From: Paracidovorax cattleyae
GTDB lineage: Bacteria; Pseudomonadota; Gammaproteobacteria; Burkholderiales; Burkholderiaceae_C
Assembly (NCBI RefSeq): GCF_900104515.1
Contig: NZ_FNJL01000025.1
Coordinates: forward strand, 1-64,000
Direction of reading: 5' to 3'
DNA length: 64,000 bases
Shown: in pieces, positions 8,698 through 20,511 of the stretch
How positions within the stretch are numbered: position 1 is the first letter of the stretch
Layout: each line of letters starts with the position of its first letter
Program-made: the position numbers and the translations under genes
Notes under the pieces: model-generated
Database searches by the model: none
Seen by the model: the letters and a program-made list of their open reading frames with translations, nothing else
What the model was told of the DNA's origin: nothing

Positions 8698-9285
8698 TCA
8701 GGCAGCAGGCCAGCCGGCCCGCCCCTGGGCTGCGTCGTCGATGCGCTGCCGGAAGGCGGCGGCGCGCGGTGCGGGAATCGACAGGCGCAGCAGGACCAGG
8801 GAGCCGTGCTCCACGTCCTGCAGCCGGGCCCCCGCGGCCTCCACCTCGCGGCGCACGAGCCCTTCCAGCGCGTAGGGAACCAGGCAATGCAGCGTGGCCA
8901 TGCGCTCCAGCGGCACCTTTTCCGCCGGGAACAGGGCCTGGGCCACGGTGTCCGCATACGCCCGCACGAGGCCGCCGGCGCCGAGCTTCACGCCCCCGAA
9001 GTAACGCACCACGGTGGCGAGCACGCCCTCCAGGTCGTGGTGCCGCAGCACCTCCAGCATGGGCCGGCCCGCCGTACCCCCCGGTTCTCCGTCGTCCACC
9101 GCGGCCGACTGGCCACCGGCCAGCAGGGCCCAGCAGACATGGGCCGCGCCAGGATGGTCGTGCCGCAGTCCGTCCACGATCTGCTGCGCGGCCGCCCGGT
9201 CGGCCACGGGCTGCACGCAGCCGATGAAGCGGCTCTTCTTGATGACGAGTTCGCTGTGCGAAGGCGCTCGGAGTGTTTGCGTCAT
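8698..9285 (-). CDS. IMPACT/YigZ family protein
   Basis: A 195-residue protein with the UPF0029/IMPACT domain: KKSRFIGCVQPV near the start, then HVCWALL, DDGEPGGTAGRPMLEVL and VVRYFGGVKLGAGGLVRAY, the signature of this family, followed by the small C-terminal domain. Bacterial members such as YigZ may bind translation-related partners, but their role is unsettled. The gene is divergent from azurin, with about 134 bases between the start codons. Confidence 0.9.
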   Translation of the reverse strand: MTQTLRAPSHSELVIKKSRFIGCVQPVADRAAAQQIVDGLRHDHPGAAHVCWALLAGGQSAAVDDGEPGGTAGRPMLEVLRHHDLEGVLATVVRYFGGVKLGAGGLVRAYADTVAQALFPAEKVPLERMATLHCLVPYALEGLVRREVEAAGARLQDVEHGSLVLLRLSIPAPRAAAFRQRIDDAAQGRAGWPAA

Positions 9286-9332
9286 AGGGGGCGCAAGTGT
9301 AGGCCGCCGACGGCCGGTGCACTCCTGGGGGA

Positions 9333-9374
9333 TTGATGCACGTCAATGGCCTCCCGCGCGGCCTTTCCTACGAT
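9333..9374 (+). promoter_or_regulatory. FNR/Anr box with matching -10 for the azurin gene
   Basis: TTGATGCACGTCAA at 9333-9346 matches the FNR/Anr consensus TTGAT-N4-ATCAA in all but one base. TACGAT at 9369-9374 is a reasonable -10. If transcription starts about seven bases after it (near 9381), the box is centred near -41.5, the standard geometry for a class II FNR-activated promoter. Azurin is an electron carrier in denitrification and low-oxygen respiration, so this control makes sense. Confidence 0.7.
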
Positions 9375-9419
9375 AGGCCATCGCCGCATCGCCGGCATTG
9401 ACCGAAGGAGAAAACCGAC

Positions 9420-9875
9420 ATGGCAAGACATTGGAAAGCATTGACCCTGGTTCTGGCGCTGGGCGCCGGCGCATCCGCCCACGCGGCGGACTGCAGCGTG
9501 GAAATCGAGGGCAACGACGCCATGCAGTTCAACAAGACCACCATCGCCGTGCCCCAGAGCTGCAAGCAGTTCACGGTCAAGCTCAAACACGCTGGCAAGC
9601 TGCCGAAGACGGCCATGGGCCACAACTGGGTGCTCACCAAGGCCGCCGAAATGCAGGGCGCTTCGGCCGACGGCATGGCGGCCGGTGCCGAGAAGAACTT
9701 CGTCAAGGACGGCGACAAGCGCGTCCTGGCCCATACGAAAGTCATCGGCGGAGGCGAAAGCGACTCGGTGACGTTCCCGGTCTCCTCCCTCAAGGCCGGC
9801 GAATCGTATGCCTACTTCTGCTCGTTTCCCGGCCACTCGGCGCTCATGAAGGGCACGCTGGCACTTTCGAAGTAG
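9420..9875 (+). CDS. azu: Azurin, periplasmic blue copper protein
   Basis: A 151-residue precursor with a signal peptide (about 1-22/23) and a mature part beginning [16 protein letters not shown], the classic azurin start. All type 1 copper ligands are present: H68 in MGHNWVL, and C134, H139 and M143 in [14 protein letters not shown]. The structural disulfide cysteines (C25, C48) are also there. Azurin shuttles electrons between cytochromes and periplasmic reductases. A GAAGGAG ribosome site precedes the ATG, and an FNR/Anr-type promoter lies upstream. The gene appears monocistronic. Confidence 0.97.
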   Translation: MARHWKALTLVLALGAGASAHAADCSVEIEGNDAMQFNKTTIAVPQSCKQFTVKLKHAGKLPKTAMGHNWVLTKAAEMQGASADGMAAGAEKNFVKDGDKRVLAHTKVIGGGESDSVTFPVSSLKAGESYAYFCSFPGHSALMKGTLALSK

Positions 9876-10336
9876 AGCGCGCAGGCGCACCACGGCGGGG
9901 TCACGGATGCCCCCGCCGATGGCGGGATCAGTCCCGCGTCCATGTGGCACGGGCGCTACGGCGGGATGTTTTGTCATGGAGCAAGGGTGACGGCCTACAA
10001 AGAGCGGGTGCAGGCGCCACTACGCTTGTCCGGCTACCCCTCGCATGAAGACCACGCGGCGTGCTACGTCGCTCCAGGAAACCCGCCATGCTGTCCTTCA
10101 ACCTGAGTTCGTTCACGCTGCCTCGACCGTTCTCCGCCCTGTCCCTCCTGGGCGATGCCTCGGGTGCCGCACGCGCCACTGCCGCCTTGGCCCTCCCTCG
10201 CACGCGGGAGGGCACCGCCCTGGTATCGGCCTATGAGGATCCGCCGGCCGTCCTCGACCAGCGGGTGCGCGCCGTCGGCGAGTGGTGAACAGGGAATGCC
10301 GCCGGGGCGCCGGCCCGCGGCGGAGTTCCCGTCCCG
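9876..10336. other. 461-base intergenic region between azurin and the chemoreceptor
   Basis: The two flanking genes converge here. A GC hairpin CCCGCC-GAT-GGCGGG lies at 9912-9926, placed where an azurin terminator would be but lacking a T-run. The only plausible reading frame is the short one at 10088-10288, listed separately with low confidence. Nothing else is recognisable. Confidence 0.5.
10088..10288 (+). CDS. Possible small hypothetical protein
   Basis: A 66-codon frame starting MLSFNLSSFTLPRPFSALS, with AGGAAA seven bases before the ATG, in the otherwise empty region between azurin and the chemoreceptor gene. The N-terminal half is hydrophobic/Ser-rich and the C-terminal half carries a few acidic residues. 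I recognise no family. It is included because of the ribosome site and position; GC-rich DNA of this kind often yields frames of this length by chance. Confidence 0.3.
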   Translation: MLSFNLSSFTLPRPFSALSLLGDASGAARATAALALPRTREGTALVSAYEDPPAVLDQRVRAVGEW

Positions 10337-11956
10337 TCACCCCTGGAGGGCGGCGAACTGCATAGGCTGGGGCAGGGCCGGGTGCTGCGGCTGCAGCTTG
10401 AAGATCGATACGGCCTGCACGAGATCCTGGGCCTGCTGCTGCAGGCTCTTGGCTGCCGCCGAGCTTTGCTCGACCAGCGCGGCATTCTGCTGGGTGGCCT
10501 CGTCCATGTGGTTCACGGCGACGCCCACTTGCGACACGCCATGGCTCTGCTCGCTGCTGGCGGCACTGATCTCTCCGACGATGTCGCTCACCCGCTTGAT
10601 CGACGCCACCACTTCTTCCATGGTCTGACCGGCCCGGTCCACCAGGGCCGTCCCCGCTTCCACCTGCGTCACGCTGTCGGTGATGAGGGTTTTGATTTCC
10701 CGGGCAGCCTGGGCGCTGCGCTGGGCGAGGCTGCGCACCTCGCTGGCGACCACGGCGAAGCCGCGTCCCTGCTCGCCCGCGCGGGCCGCTTCCACAGCCG
10801 CATTCAGCGCAAGGATATTGGTCTGGAAGGCGATGCCGTCGATGACGCCGATGATGTCGGAGATGCGGCGCGAGCTCTGGTTGATTTCCCGCATCGTGTT
10901 CACCACCTGGTTCACGGCGTCTCCGCCCTGCTGCGCCACCCCGGAGGCCCCCTGTGCCAGCTGGTTCGCCTGCTGGGCGTTGTCGGCGTTGTGGCGCACG
11001 GTGGAGCTGAGCTCATCCATGGTCGCGGACGTCTGCTGCAGCGCGCTGGCCTGCTGTTCGGTGCGCATGCTCAGGTCGCCGGCGCCGGTGGCGATCTCTG
11101 CCGAGCCGATCGCGATGGAGTCCGATGCGCTGCGCACCTGGGTGACGATGCGCGCCAGGCTGCTTTGCATGCTGGCGATGGAGGCCATCACGCTGCCCGC
11201 CGCCACGCCGCCAGCCGCGCCCAGCGGGGCGAGGTCGCCTTCGGCCACTCGCTGGGCGGCCCAGCCCAGTTCGGCCGGCTCCGCGCCCAGGGCACTCGAC
11301 AGGCGGCGCGTAATGATCACGCCCGACACGATGGCCATGGCCACCGCGGCCAGGCAGGCGGCGAGCAGAATGTTCCGCTGCCGCACGAAGCTCTCGGCCG
11401 CGGCTGCTTCCGTCGCGTCCGCACGCTTTCCGGCGTCGGTCACGAAATCCCCGGTCTTGCCCGTGAGCTGGGCGAGCAGAGGCCGGCATTCGTTATTGAT
11501 CTTGGTCACGGCGGCGTCTCGCTGTCCGGCCACTGCCATCTTCACGATGTCGCGGGCCACGGGGCCATACACCGACTCGATCTGCTCCAGCTCACCCAGC
11601 AATTGCTTGGTCGATCCCGGTGCAGAGCGATCCTGCTCGATCGCTTTCTTCAGCCCCGACAGGTTTTTCTGCACGTCTTCGTCGGCCTTGAGCACCAGGG
11701 CCAGTTCCTTGTCCGCTTCCTGGCGCTCGGTGACGAGCACCAGGTTGCGCACTGCGACCGCCCGGCGGTTCACCGCGCTGCGCAGACCGCTCGCAAGATC
11801 GGACTGTGCATTGATGCCTTGCACGTAGCCCGTGAACGTCTGGTTCGCATTGCCCAGCGAGTGGAGCGAAAGAACCGACACGATGAGCACCATCACCACC
11901 AGGGCTCCGAATGCGATGCTGAGCTGGTTTTTGACGGTCATTGTGACTTTGCGCAT
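10337..11956 (-). CDS. Methyl-accepting chemotaxis protein
   Basis: A 539-residue transmembrane chemoreceptor. TM1 is about residues 11-31 ([19 protein letters not shown]), followed by a ~160-residue periplasmic four-helix-bundle-like sensor, TM2 near 195-215 ([20 protein letters not shown]), a divergent HAMP-like segment ([17 protein letters not shown]) and a long cytoplasmic coiled coil. The highly conserved signalling hairpin [37 protein letters not shown]-type sequence is intact. GGAGG lies just upstream of the ATG at 11956; a second ATG at 11941 is less well placed. The ligand is unknown. No che genes are in the window. Confidence 0.95.
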   Translation of the reverse strand: MRKVTMTVKNQLSIAFGALVVMVLIVSVLSLHSLGNANQTFTGYVQGINAQSDLASGLRSAVNRRAVAVRNLVLVTERQEADKELALVLKADEDVQKNLSGLKKAIEQDRSAPGSTKQLLGELEQIESVYGPVARDIVKMAVAGQRDAAVTKINNECRPLLAQLTGKTGDFVTDAGKRADATEAAAAESFVRQRNILLAACLAAVAMAIVSGVIITRRLSSALGAEPAELGWAAQRVAEGDLAPLGAAGGVAAGSVMASIASMQSSLARIVTQVRSASDSIAIGSAEIATGAGDLSMRTEQQASALQQTSATMDELSSTVRHNADNAQQANQLAQGASGVAQQGGDAVNQVVNTMREINQSSRRISDIIGVIDGIAFQTNILALNAAVEAARAGEQGRGFAVVASEVRSLAQRSAQAAREIKTLITDSVTQVEAGTALVDRAGQTMEEVVASIKRVSDIVGEISAASSEQSHGVSQVGVAVNHMDEATQQNAALVEQSSAAAKSLQQQAQDLVQAVSIFKLQPQHPALPQPMQFAALQG

Positions 11957-12212
11957 GGGGAGGCCTCCGTGGACAGGTGTCGCGCTCTCGCAGTGAATGA
12001 GCGCTGTAACGAATTATTGCTCAATTTAAGAAAAATGATTTTAATGATTTCAATTGGCATGTTAAAGAAAAAGTCTTTGCCATTTTTACGAGAGTAGGGC
12101 AGTGTCCGGATCACCCTGGAAACCACGTCGTGACCGTGGTGGCCTGCGCAGCCCTGGTCACTTCCAGAAGCGATCCCTCTAGAATCCAGGGCCCCGCCCC
12201 CACGCCATTCCA
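11957..12212. promoter_or_regulatory. AT-rich divergent promoter region (chemoreceptor / ygiQ)
   Basis: This 256-base gap separates two divergent genes and contains a markedly AT-rich stretch at about 12005-12095 in otherwise GC-rich DNA, where promoters are most likely. I could not pick out a convincing sigma-28 (flagellar-class) site for the chemoreceptor, nor a single best sigma-70 site. Confidence 0.35.
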
Positions 12213-14591
<2,379 letters not shown>

Positions 14592-14668
14592 AACGCCGAG
14601 CGCCCGCTCTCCGGCCGTGCGGCCGCGCCGCGCAGCCCGGCAGGTGCCGCAGCCGCGGCTGGAGGCCA

Positions 14669-15082
14669 TCAGGGCACAGGCTGGGGTATGAGGTCTTCGA
14701 TGATGAGGCGCCGGTAGAAAAAAGCGGCGCTCGCACCCAGCGGTTCCAGGGACGCCTGCAGCGATTCCGGGCTGTCGTCCTCGCGTGGGCGGATCAGCAG
14801 CCCGTGGTGGCCCTGCGCTGCCAGGTCGGCGATGCGGCGCACGATCACGCCTTCCGCACCCACGCTCGGGAGGGGGGAATCGGCGTTGCCCAGGGTGCGC
14901 ACCACATGCTGGTGGATCACATCCGGCGGCGCATGCGACACATCGGCATAGCCCTGGTCTGCGAGGGCCTGTGCCGCGTCGCGCCCGGGTTCCTCGCCGG
15001 GAAAGAGGGCGAATACATAGCCCGTCGGATAGAACATGCCGGTGGGCGACGTCATGTCGGGATCGAGTGCGAACGGCTTCAT
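14669..15082 (-). CDS. Conserved hypothetical protein
   Basis: A 137-residue soluble protein starting MKPFALDPDMTSPTGMFYPTGYVFALFPGEE. A GAGG ribosome site precedes the ATG at 15082. The order FYPTGYVFALFP, then DAAQALADQGYADVSHAPPDVI, then a Ser/Glu-rich C-terminal half with FFYRRLIIEDL resembles small Burkholderiales proteins with a stress-protein-like alpha/beta fold, but I cannot name a family with confidence. It converges on ygiQ and is about 140 bases downstream of the CoA-transferase gene, on the same strand. Confidence 0.7.
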   Translation of the reverse strand: MKPFALDPDMTSPTGMFYPTGYVFALFPGEEPGRDAAQALADQGYADVSHAPPDVIHQHVVRTLGNADSPLPSVGAEGVIVRRIADLAAQGHHGLLIRPREDDSPESLQASLEPLGASAAFFYRRLIIEDLIPQPVP

Positions 15083-15224
15083 GGGCTTACCTCTTGTGGC
15101 AACGGGTGCGCGCATGGGGTGCCGCGCGACTCCAGCGATTGGGCAATGCCGCGTTCCATTCGCCAGGTAGGGCAAGCCAGCGGCATGCTGTCGGACGGAG
15201 CCGATGCCACGCAGCGTGCGCCGT

Positions 15225-16115
15225 TCAGTCGATGGTATGCAGGGGGATGTCCTCCTGCCGGGCCCAGCGGTCCAGTTCCTCCCGGCGGCGATGGTGCAGG
15301 AAGCTGGCGATGGCTTCCCGGGTGGCTGCATCGCGCGGGTCGGCATCGCGCGGCAGCCCGACCGCCGCGCACAGCCGGGCCATGAAGTGCGGCTCCAGAG
15401 CCGCAAGCGCCACCCGTCCGTCCGCACACCCATAGACGCGATAGCCTGCATGGGCGCCGCCCACGTCGCCGGCCGGCAGGGCCAGCCCCCAGGTTCTTGG
15501 CATTGCCAGCCAATGGGCTGCCGTCGCGAGCGAGACCTCGTGTTCCGTTCCCCGTCCGGTGGAATGCCTGGCGAGCAACGCACGCAACACCGCCTCGGAG
15601 GCCAGCAGGGCGCCCGCCATGTCCGCATGCAGGCTGGCAGGCAGCAACTCTCCTTCGGGCAGAAGCCCCGCCTCCGCCTGGTAGGTGAGGTCGTGGCCGG
15701 GCGCTTCCGCGGCATCGCCCGGGCCGCCCACGATCCGGACCAGCGACAGCGCAGGATGGTGTTCCTGCAGTGTCGCCCAGTCCAGCCTGAGCCGTTGCAG
15801 CGCCGAGGGGCGGAACGAGGTGATCAGCACATCCGTGGCCGCCAGCTCCTGGTTCAGCATCGCCTGCCCGGCGGGGGCTTTCAGGTCGGCCTGAAGGATG
15901 CGAACGCCGGCATGCAACTCTGCATAGGCCTGCGGGCAATAGAGCGCCATGGGATCCGCGCTGGGCCGGCCTGCGGCGGCCGGCGGCTCGAGCTTCGTGC
16001 ACAACGCTCCCTCGTCGCGGCACCGTGCCAGCGCCGCAGGTCCGGGAAGGTTCAGCGCGATGCTGAGGATGCGCGCACCGCCCAGCGCGCCGGTGGAGTG
16101 GGGTGGAAAGGCCAT
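15225..16115 (-). CDS. Short family III CoA-transferase (CaiB/BaiF-like)
   Basis: A 296-residue relative of the formyl-CoA/CaiB transferases, which move CoA between carboxylic acids through an aspartyl intermediate. The N-terminal Rossmann-like start (GALGGARILSIALNLPGPAALARC) and the catalytic aspartate region LHADMAGALLASEAVLRAL are recognisable, followed by STGRGTEHEVSL. It is about 100 residues shorter than typical members; the N-terminal block is compressed and the C-terminal domain is shortened. It could be a divergent alpha-methylacyl-CoA racemase-like enzyme. The start at 16115 is the first sensible ATG; further upstream the frame runs antisense through the aminotransferase gene. Confidence 0.75.
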   Translation of the reverse strand: MAFPPHSTGALGGARILSIALNLPGPAALARCRDEGALCTKLEPPAAAGRPSADPMALYCPQAYAELHAGVRILQADLKAPAGQAMLNQELAATDVLITSFRPSALQRLRLDWATLQEHHPALSLVRIVGGPGDAAEAPGHDLTYQAEAGLLPEGELLPASLHADMAGALLASEAVLRALLARHSTGRGTEHEVSLATAAHWLAMPRTWGLALPAGDVGGAHAGYRVYGCADGRVALAALEPHFMARLCAAVGLPRDADPRDAATREAIASFLHHRRREELDRWARQEDIPLHTID

Positions 16116-16170
16116 GCCCCAGTATCGCCCGGCCAGTGAAGGGAAGCATGCCGCGCCATGCGCCCCATGG

Positions 16171-16193
16171 AAAAAGCCGCCCGGAGGCGGCTT
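16171..16193 (-). terminator. Rho-independent terminator of the aminotransferase gene
   Basis: AAGCCGCC (16174-16181) pairs with GGCGGCTT (16186-16193) around a four-base loop; on the minus strand this hairpin is followed by five T residues (16175-16171). It lies 38 bases past the aminotransferase stop codon. Confidence 0.85.
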
Positions 16194-16231
16194 CCTGTCC
16201 ATGCTGCCGCCTGCGGGCGGGCGCAGCCGGG

Positions 16232-17428
16232 TCAGATCACCTTGGCGATCGACTGGCAGACATAGTCGATGTTCTTGCTGTTGAGCGCGGCCACGCACAT
16301 GCGGCCGGTATCGGTGCCATAGACCCCGAACTCGCTGCGCAGTCGCACCATCTGGTCCTTGGACAGGCCCGAATAGCTGAACATGCCGATCTGCTGCGTG
16401 ATGAAGGACATATCCTGCTGCACGCCGGCGGCCTTGAGGCCGTCCACCAGCTTCTGGCGCATGGCCTTGATGCGCACGCGCATCTCGCCGAGCTCCTTCT
16501 CCCACAGGGCTCGCAGTTCGGGGTTGCCCAGCACTGCGGCCACCACCGCGCCGCCATGCGTGGGCGGGTTGGAATAGTTGGTGCGGATGACGATCTTGAG
16601 CTGGCTCAGCACGCGGGAGGCTTCCTCCTTGTCGGCGCACAGCACGGACAGACCGCCCACGCGCTCGCCGTACAGGCTGAAACTCTTGGAGAAGGAGGTG
16701 GAGACGAAGAAGCTCAGGCCGGCGGCCACGAACTTCTGGATGACCGCGCCGTCTTCGGCGATGCCGTGGCCGAAGCCCTGGTAGGCCATGTCGAGGAAGG
16801 CCGTCAGGCCCTGGGCCTTGACCGCGGCCACCACCTGGTCCCACTGCTCGGGCGTGATGTCGTAGCCGGTCGGGTTGTGGCAGCAGGCGTGCAGCACGAC
16901 GATGGTGCCGGGGGCGGCGGCCTTCAGGCTGGCCAGCATGCCGTCGAAGTTCACGCCGCGCCTGGCCGCGTCGTAGTAGGCATAGGTGTCCACGGTGAAG
17001 CCGGCATTGGTGAACAGAGCGCGGTGGTTCTCCCAGCTCGGGTCGGAGATCAGCACCTTGGCGTCGGGGCTGACCTTCTTGAGGAAGTCGGCGCCGATCT
17101 TCAGGCCGCCGGTGCCGCCGATGGCCTGCACCGTGGCCACCCGGCCGGAGGTGACGGGCTCGCTGCGCTCTCCGAACACCAGCGACTTGACGGCATTGTC
17201 ATAGGCGACGATGCCGTCGATGGGCAGGTAGCCGCGTGCCGAAGGCTTGTCCATCATGGCCTTTTCCGCGGCCTGGACGCATTGCAGCAGGGGCAGCTTG
17301 CCGTTGTCGTCGAAATACACGCCCACCCCCAGGTTGACCTTGTTGGGGTTGGTGTCAGCAGCGTACTGCTCGTTCAGACCCAGGATCGGGTCGCGCGGTG
17401 CCATTTCGACGGCGGTGAAGAGAGACAT
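16232..17428 (-). CDS. tyrB: Aromatic/aspartate aminotransferase
   Basis: A 398-residue fold-type I PLP aminotransferase of the aspartate/tyrosine subgroup. The PLP lysine is in [16 protein letters not shown] (about K248), the PLP ring contacts lie in CCHNPTG and [10 protein letters not shown], and the substrate-binding arginine is probably in GRMCVAALN. The N-terminus [26 protein letters not shown] is diagnostic for class I-alpha. It transfers amino groups between aromatic amino acids (or aspartate) and 2-oxoglutarate. Divergent from uvrB. Substrate preference between aspartate and aromatic acids cannot be settled from sequence alone; tyrB is the name usually used in this lineage. Confidence 0.9.
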   Translation of the reverse strand: MSLFTAVEMAPRDPILGLNEQYAADTNPNKVNLGVGVYFDDNGKLPLLQCVQAAEKAMMDKPSARGYLPIDGIVAYDNAVKSLVFGERSEPVTSGRVATVQAIGGTGGLKIGADFLKKVSPDAKVLISDPSWENHRALFTNAGFTVDTYAYYDAARRGVNFDGMLASLKAAAPGTIVVLHACCHNPTGYDITPEQWDQVVAAVKAQGLTAFLDMAYQGFGHGIAEDGAVIQKFVAAGLSFFVSTSFSKSFSLYGERVGGLSVLCADKEEASRVLSQLKIVIRTNYSNPPTHGGAVVAAVLGNPELRALWEKELGEMRVRIKAMRQKLVDGLKAAGVQQDMSFITQQIGMFSYSGLSKDQMVRLRSEFGVYGTDTGRMCVAALNSKNIDYVCQSIAKVI

Positions 17429-17532
17429 GGAGTTTCCTTGGGGTATCGACGAAGGATGTCGGAACGGGAGACCGGGCCTGTTGTACTCTGCCAGGTCGCC
17501 CCGATTTTAAGGGCTCCACCTTGAGCCAGCCC

Positions 17533-19623
17533 ATGCCAAAACCCATCGAAACCATGCCGGAGACGCGCGGCGAAGGCACCCTCGTGCGCTTCCCCGATTC
17601 GCCCTTCGAGCTCTACCAGCCCTACCCGCCGGCAGGCGACCAGCCTACGGCCATCGAGCAACTGGTCGAGGGTGTGCGCGACGGCGAGGTCTTCCAGACC
17701 CTGCTGGGCGTCACCGGGTCCGGCAAGACGTTCACCATGGCCAACGTGATCGCCCGGCTGGGCCGGCCGGCGATCGTGTTCGCCCCCAACAAGACGCTCG
17801 CCGCCCAGCTCTACAGCGAATTCCGCGAGTTCTTCCCGAACAACGCTGTCGAGTACTTCGTAAGCTACTACGACTACTACCAGCCCGAGGCGTACGTTCC
17901 ACAGCGCGATCTCTTCATCGAGAAGGACTCGGCCATCAACGAGCACATCGAACAGATGCGCCTGTCCGCCACCAAGAGCGTGCTCGAGCGGCGCGACGTG
18001 GTCATCGTGGCCACGGTGAGCGCCATTTATGGCATCGGCGCGCCGGAGGACTACACCAAGATGCGCTTCATCATGCGCGTAGGCGACGAGATCAGCCAGC
18101 GCGACGTGATCTCGCGCCTGATCCGTATGCAGTACACGCGCAACGAGCAGGATTTCGCGCGCGGCACCTTCCGCGTCCGTGGCGACACCATCGACGTGTT
18201 CCCCTCGGAGCACAGCGAACTGGCCATCCGCATCGAGCTGTTCGATGACGAGATCGAAACCCTGTCGCTGTTCGACCCGCTCACCGGCCGCGTGCGCCAG
18301 AAGATCCCGCGCTTCACCATCTATCCCAGCAGCCACTACGTCACTCCGCGCGACAAGGTGCTGGCGGCCGTCGATACCATCAAGCTGGAGCTGAACGAGC
18401 GGCTGTCCCAGTTCGTGGCCGAGGGCAAGCTCGTGGAGGCACAGCGCCTGGAGCAGCGCACCCGGTTCGACCTGGAGATGCTCAGCGAGGTTGGCCACTG
18501 CAAGGGCATCGAGAACTACACGCGCCACCTGTCCGGGGCCTCGCCCGGCGATCCTCCGGCCACGCTCACCGACTACCTGCCTCCCGACTCCCTCATGTTC
18601 CTGGACGAGAGCCACCAGATGATCGGGCAGCTCGCGGCGATGTTCAACGGTGACCGTGCGCGCAAGACCACCCTGGTCGAATACGGCTTCCGCCTGCCGT
18701 CCGCGCTCGACAACCGGCCGCTCAAGTTTGAGGAATTCGAGCGGCGCATGCGCCAGGTCGTCTTCGTGTCGGCCACGCCGGCCGACTACGAGAAGACCCA
18801 TTCCGGCAAGGTGGTGGACCAGGTGGTACGCCCGACGGGTCTCGTGGACCCCATCGTGGAGGTCCGCCCCGCCACCCACCAGGTGGACGACGTGCTGCAG
18901 GAGATCCGCGTGCGCGTCGAGCGCAGCGAGCGGGTGCTGATCACCACGCTCACCAAGCGCATGGCCGAGCAGCTCACCGACTACCTGACCGACAACGGCG
19001 TGAAGGTGCGCTACCTCCACTCGGACATCGACACCGTCGAGCGCGTGGAAATCATTCGCGACCTGCGGCTGGGAGCCTTCGACGTGCTGGTGGGCATCAA
19101 CCTGCTGCGCGAAGGGCTGGACATTCCCGAGGTGTCCCTGGTGGCCATTCTCGATGCGGACAAGGAAGGCTTCCTGCGTGCCGAGCGCAGCCTGATCCAG
19201 ACCATCGGGCGCGCAGCCCGCAACCTGAATGGCCAGGCGATCCTCTACGCAGACCGGATTACCGAGTCCATGAAAAAAGCCATCGGCGAGACGGAACGGC
19301 GGCGCGCGAAACAGATCGCACACAACGAAGCCCAGGGAATCACGCCGCGGAGCATCGTCAAGCAGGTCCGCGACCTGATCGACGGGGTCTACAGCGAGAA
19401 GACGGGCAAGGAGGCCGAACGCCTGGAGCAGGAGAGCATGCGTCGGGCGCAGGTGGAGGACATGTCCGAGAAAGACGTCGCCCGCGAGATCAAGCGGCTG
19501 GAAAAGCAGATGCTGGACCATGCACGCAACCTGGAGTTCGAGCAGGCCGCCCGGGTGCGGGACCAGCTCAACCGGCTGAAGGCGCAGGCCTTCGGCGCCA
19601 GCGGTGCCGACCAGGCTGCCTGA
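17533..19623 (+). CDS. uvrB: UvrABC excinuclease subunit B
   Basis: A 696-residue helicase-like DNA repair protein. Walker A GVTGSGKT at about 59-66, the damage-probing beta-hairpin [13 protein letters not shown], the Walker-B-like DESHQM, the C-terminal helicase motifs ([23 protein letters not shown]) and the UVR domain at the end ([18 protein letters not shown]) that contacts UvrC are all present. I chose ATG 17533; a TTG at 17521 is in frame. Length and all motifs are standard. No uvrA or uvrC is in the window. Confidence 0.97.
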   Translation: MPKPIETMPETRGEGTLVRFPDSPFELYQPYPPAGDQPTAIEQLVEGVRDGEVFQTLLGVTGSGKTFTMANVIARLGRPAIVFAPNKTLAAQLYSEFREFFPNNAVEYFVSYYDYYQPEAYVPQRDLFIEKDSAINEHIEQMRLSATKSVLERRDVVIVATVSAIYGIGAPEDYTKMRFIMRVGDEISQRDVISRLIRMQYTRNEQDFARGTFRVRGDTIDVFPSEHSELAIRIELFDDEIETLSLFDPLTGRVRQKIPRFTIYPSSHYVTPRDKVLAAVDTIKLELNERLSQFVAEGKLVEAQRLEQRTRFDLEMLSEVGHCKGIENYTRHLSGASPGDPPATLTDYLPPDSLMFLDESHQMIGQLAAMFNGDRARKTTLVEYGFRLPSALDNRPLKFEEFERRMRQVVFVSATPADYEKTHSGKVVDQVVRPTGLVDPIVEVRPATHQVDDVLQEIRVRVERSERVLITTLTKRMAEQLTDYLTDNGVKVRYLHSDIDTVERVEIIRDLRLGAFDVLVGINLLREGLDIPEVSLVAILDADKEGFLRAERSLIQTIGRAARNLNGQAILYADRITESMKKAIGETERRRAKQIAHNEAQGITPRSIVKQVRDLIDGVYSEKTGKEAERLEQESMRRAQVEDMSEKDVAREIKRLEKQMLDHARNLEFEQAARVRDQLNRLKAQAFGASGADQAA

Positions 19624-19670
19624 GCAGGAGCCCGGATGGCCACCGGGAAAAGGTGACTGATGGGTTTTGT

Positions 19671-19705
19671 TACCCGACAAAAACAATAGGGATTTGTGCT
19701 ATACT
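19671..19705 (+). promoter_or_regulatory. IscR operator and promoter of the isc operon
   Basis: TACCCGAC (19671-19678), an A-rich centre, then ATAGGGAT (19686-19693) resembles the type 1 IscR site reported for isc promoters. A TATACT at 19700-19705 is a good -10. The operator thus overlaps the -35 position, which fits repression by holo-IscR. The resulting leader before iscR would be about 165 bases. Pattern-based inference. Confidence 0.55.
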
Positions 19706-19877
19706 TGGGCGCAACACTCAAGAAAACAGCCCACGAAGAAGGGCTCCCATGCTCCCCGTCCACCGGGGCTTCGCGCGGGAGTGTAGGGGCGGAGACGAGC
19801 CGGCAACCTCTGCGGTCTGCCCACTGCCATCGGGTTCCGGCATTTCTACAACGGACAAGCTAGCAAAGGAGCTTGCG

Positions 19878-20414
19878 ATGCGTCTCACTACCAAAGGCCG
19901 TTTCGCGGTCACCGCCATGATCGACCTGGCCCTCCGCCAGAACAATGGCCCCGTCACGCTGGCGGCCATCAGCCAGCGCCAGCAGATTTCGCTGTCGTAC
20001 CTCGAGCAGCTCTTCGGCAAGCTGCGCCGCCATGAACTCGTCGAGTCCACCCGCGGACCGGGCGGTGGATACACCCTCGCCCGCAAGGCGGCCGACATCA
20101 CCGTGGCCGACATCATCGTGTCGGTGGACGAGCCCATCGACGCCACGCAATGCGGTGGCAAGGAAAACTGCCTGGGCGATGCGGGCCGCTGCATGACGCA
20201 CGAACTGTGGGCGTCCCTGAACCAGCGCATGGTCGAGTTCCTGGACTCCGTCACGTTGCAGAAGCTGGTGGACGACCAGATCGCCAAGGGCGTGCAGATC
20301 GAGGACAAGCCGGTGGTCCGCCGTGCCATCTCCACGACGCCGGTGGTCAAGCCCATCCGCGTGAACGCGCCCAACTCCGTGTTCGCCCTGGGCAACGCGT
20401 TCGCCAAATCCTGA
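19878..20414 (+). CDS. iscR: Fe-S cluster assembly transcriptional regulator IscR
   Basis: A 178-residue Rrf2-family repressor. The N-terminal winged helix ([47 protein letters not shown]) is followed by cluster-ligating residues C92, C98, C105 and H108 in [17 protein letters not shown]; the last spacing is one residue longer than in E. coli. It senses Fe-S status and represses isc when it carries a cluster. AAAGGAG lies ahead of the ATG. First gene of the isc cluster; a candidate operator lies upstream. Confidence 0.96.
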   Translation: MRLTTKGRFAVTAMIDLALRQNNGPVTLAAISQRQQISLSYLEQLFGKLRRHELVESTRGPGGGYTLARKAADITVADIIVSVDEPIDATQCGGKENCLGDAGRCMTHELWASLNQRMVEFLDSVTLQKLVDDQIAKGVQIEDKPVVRRAISTTPVVKPIRVNAPNSVFALGNAFAKS

Positions 20415-20511
20415 ACCCGACGGCCCGGGCGACCCCGGGGTTCGGGGCCGGCTCCGCCAGGGCCGATCCCGTCGACCACGATTCGCCAGCCAGACATTTA
20501 CTGAGCCAGCC

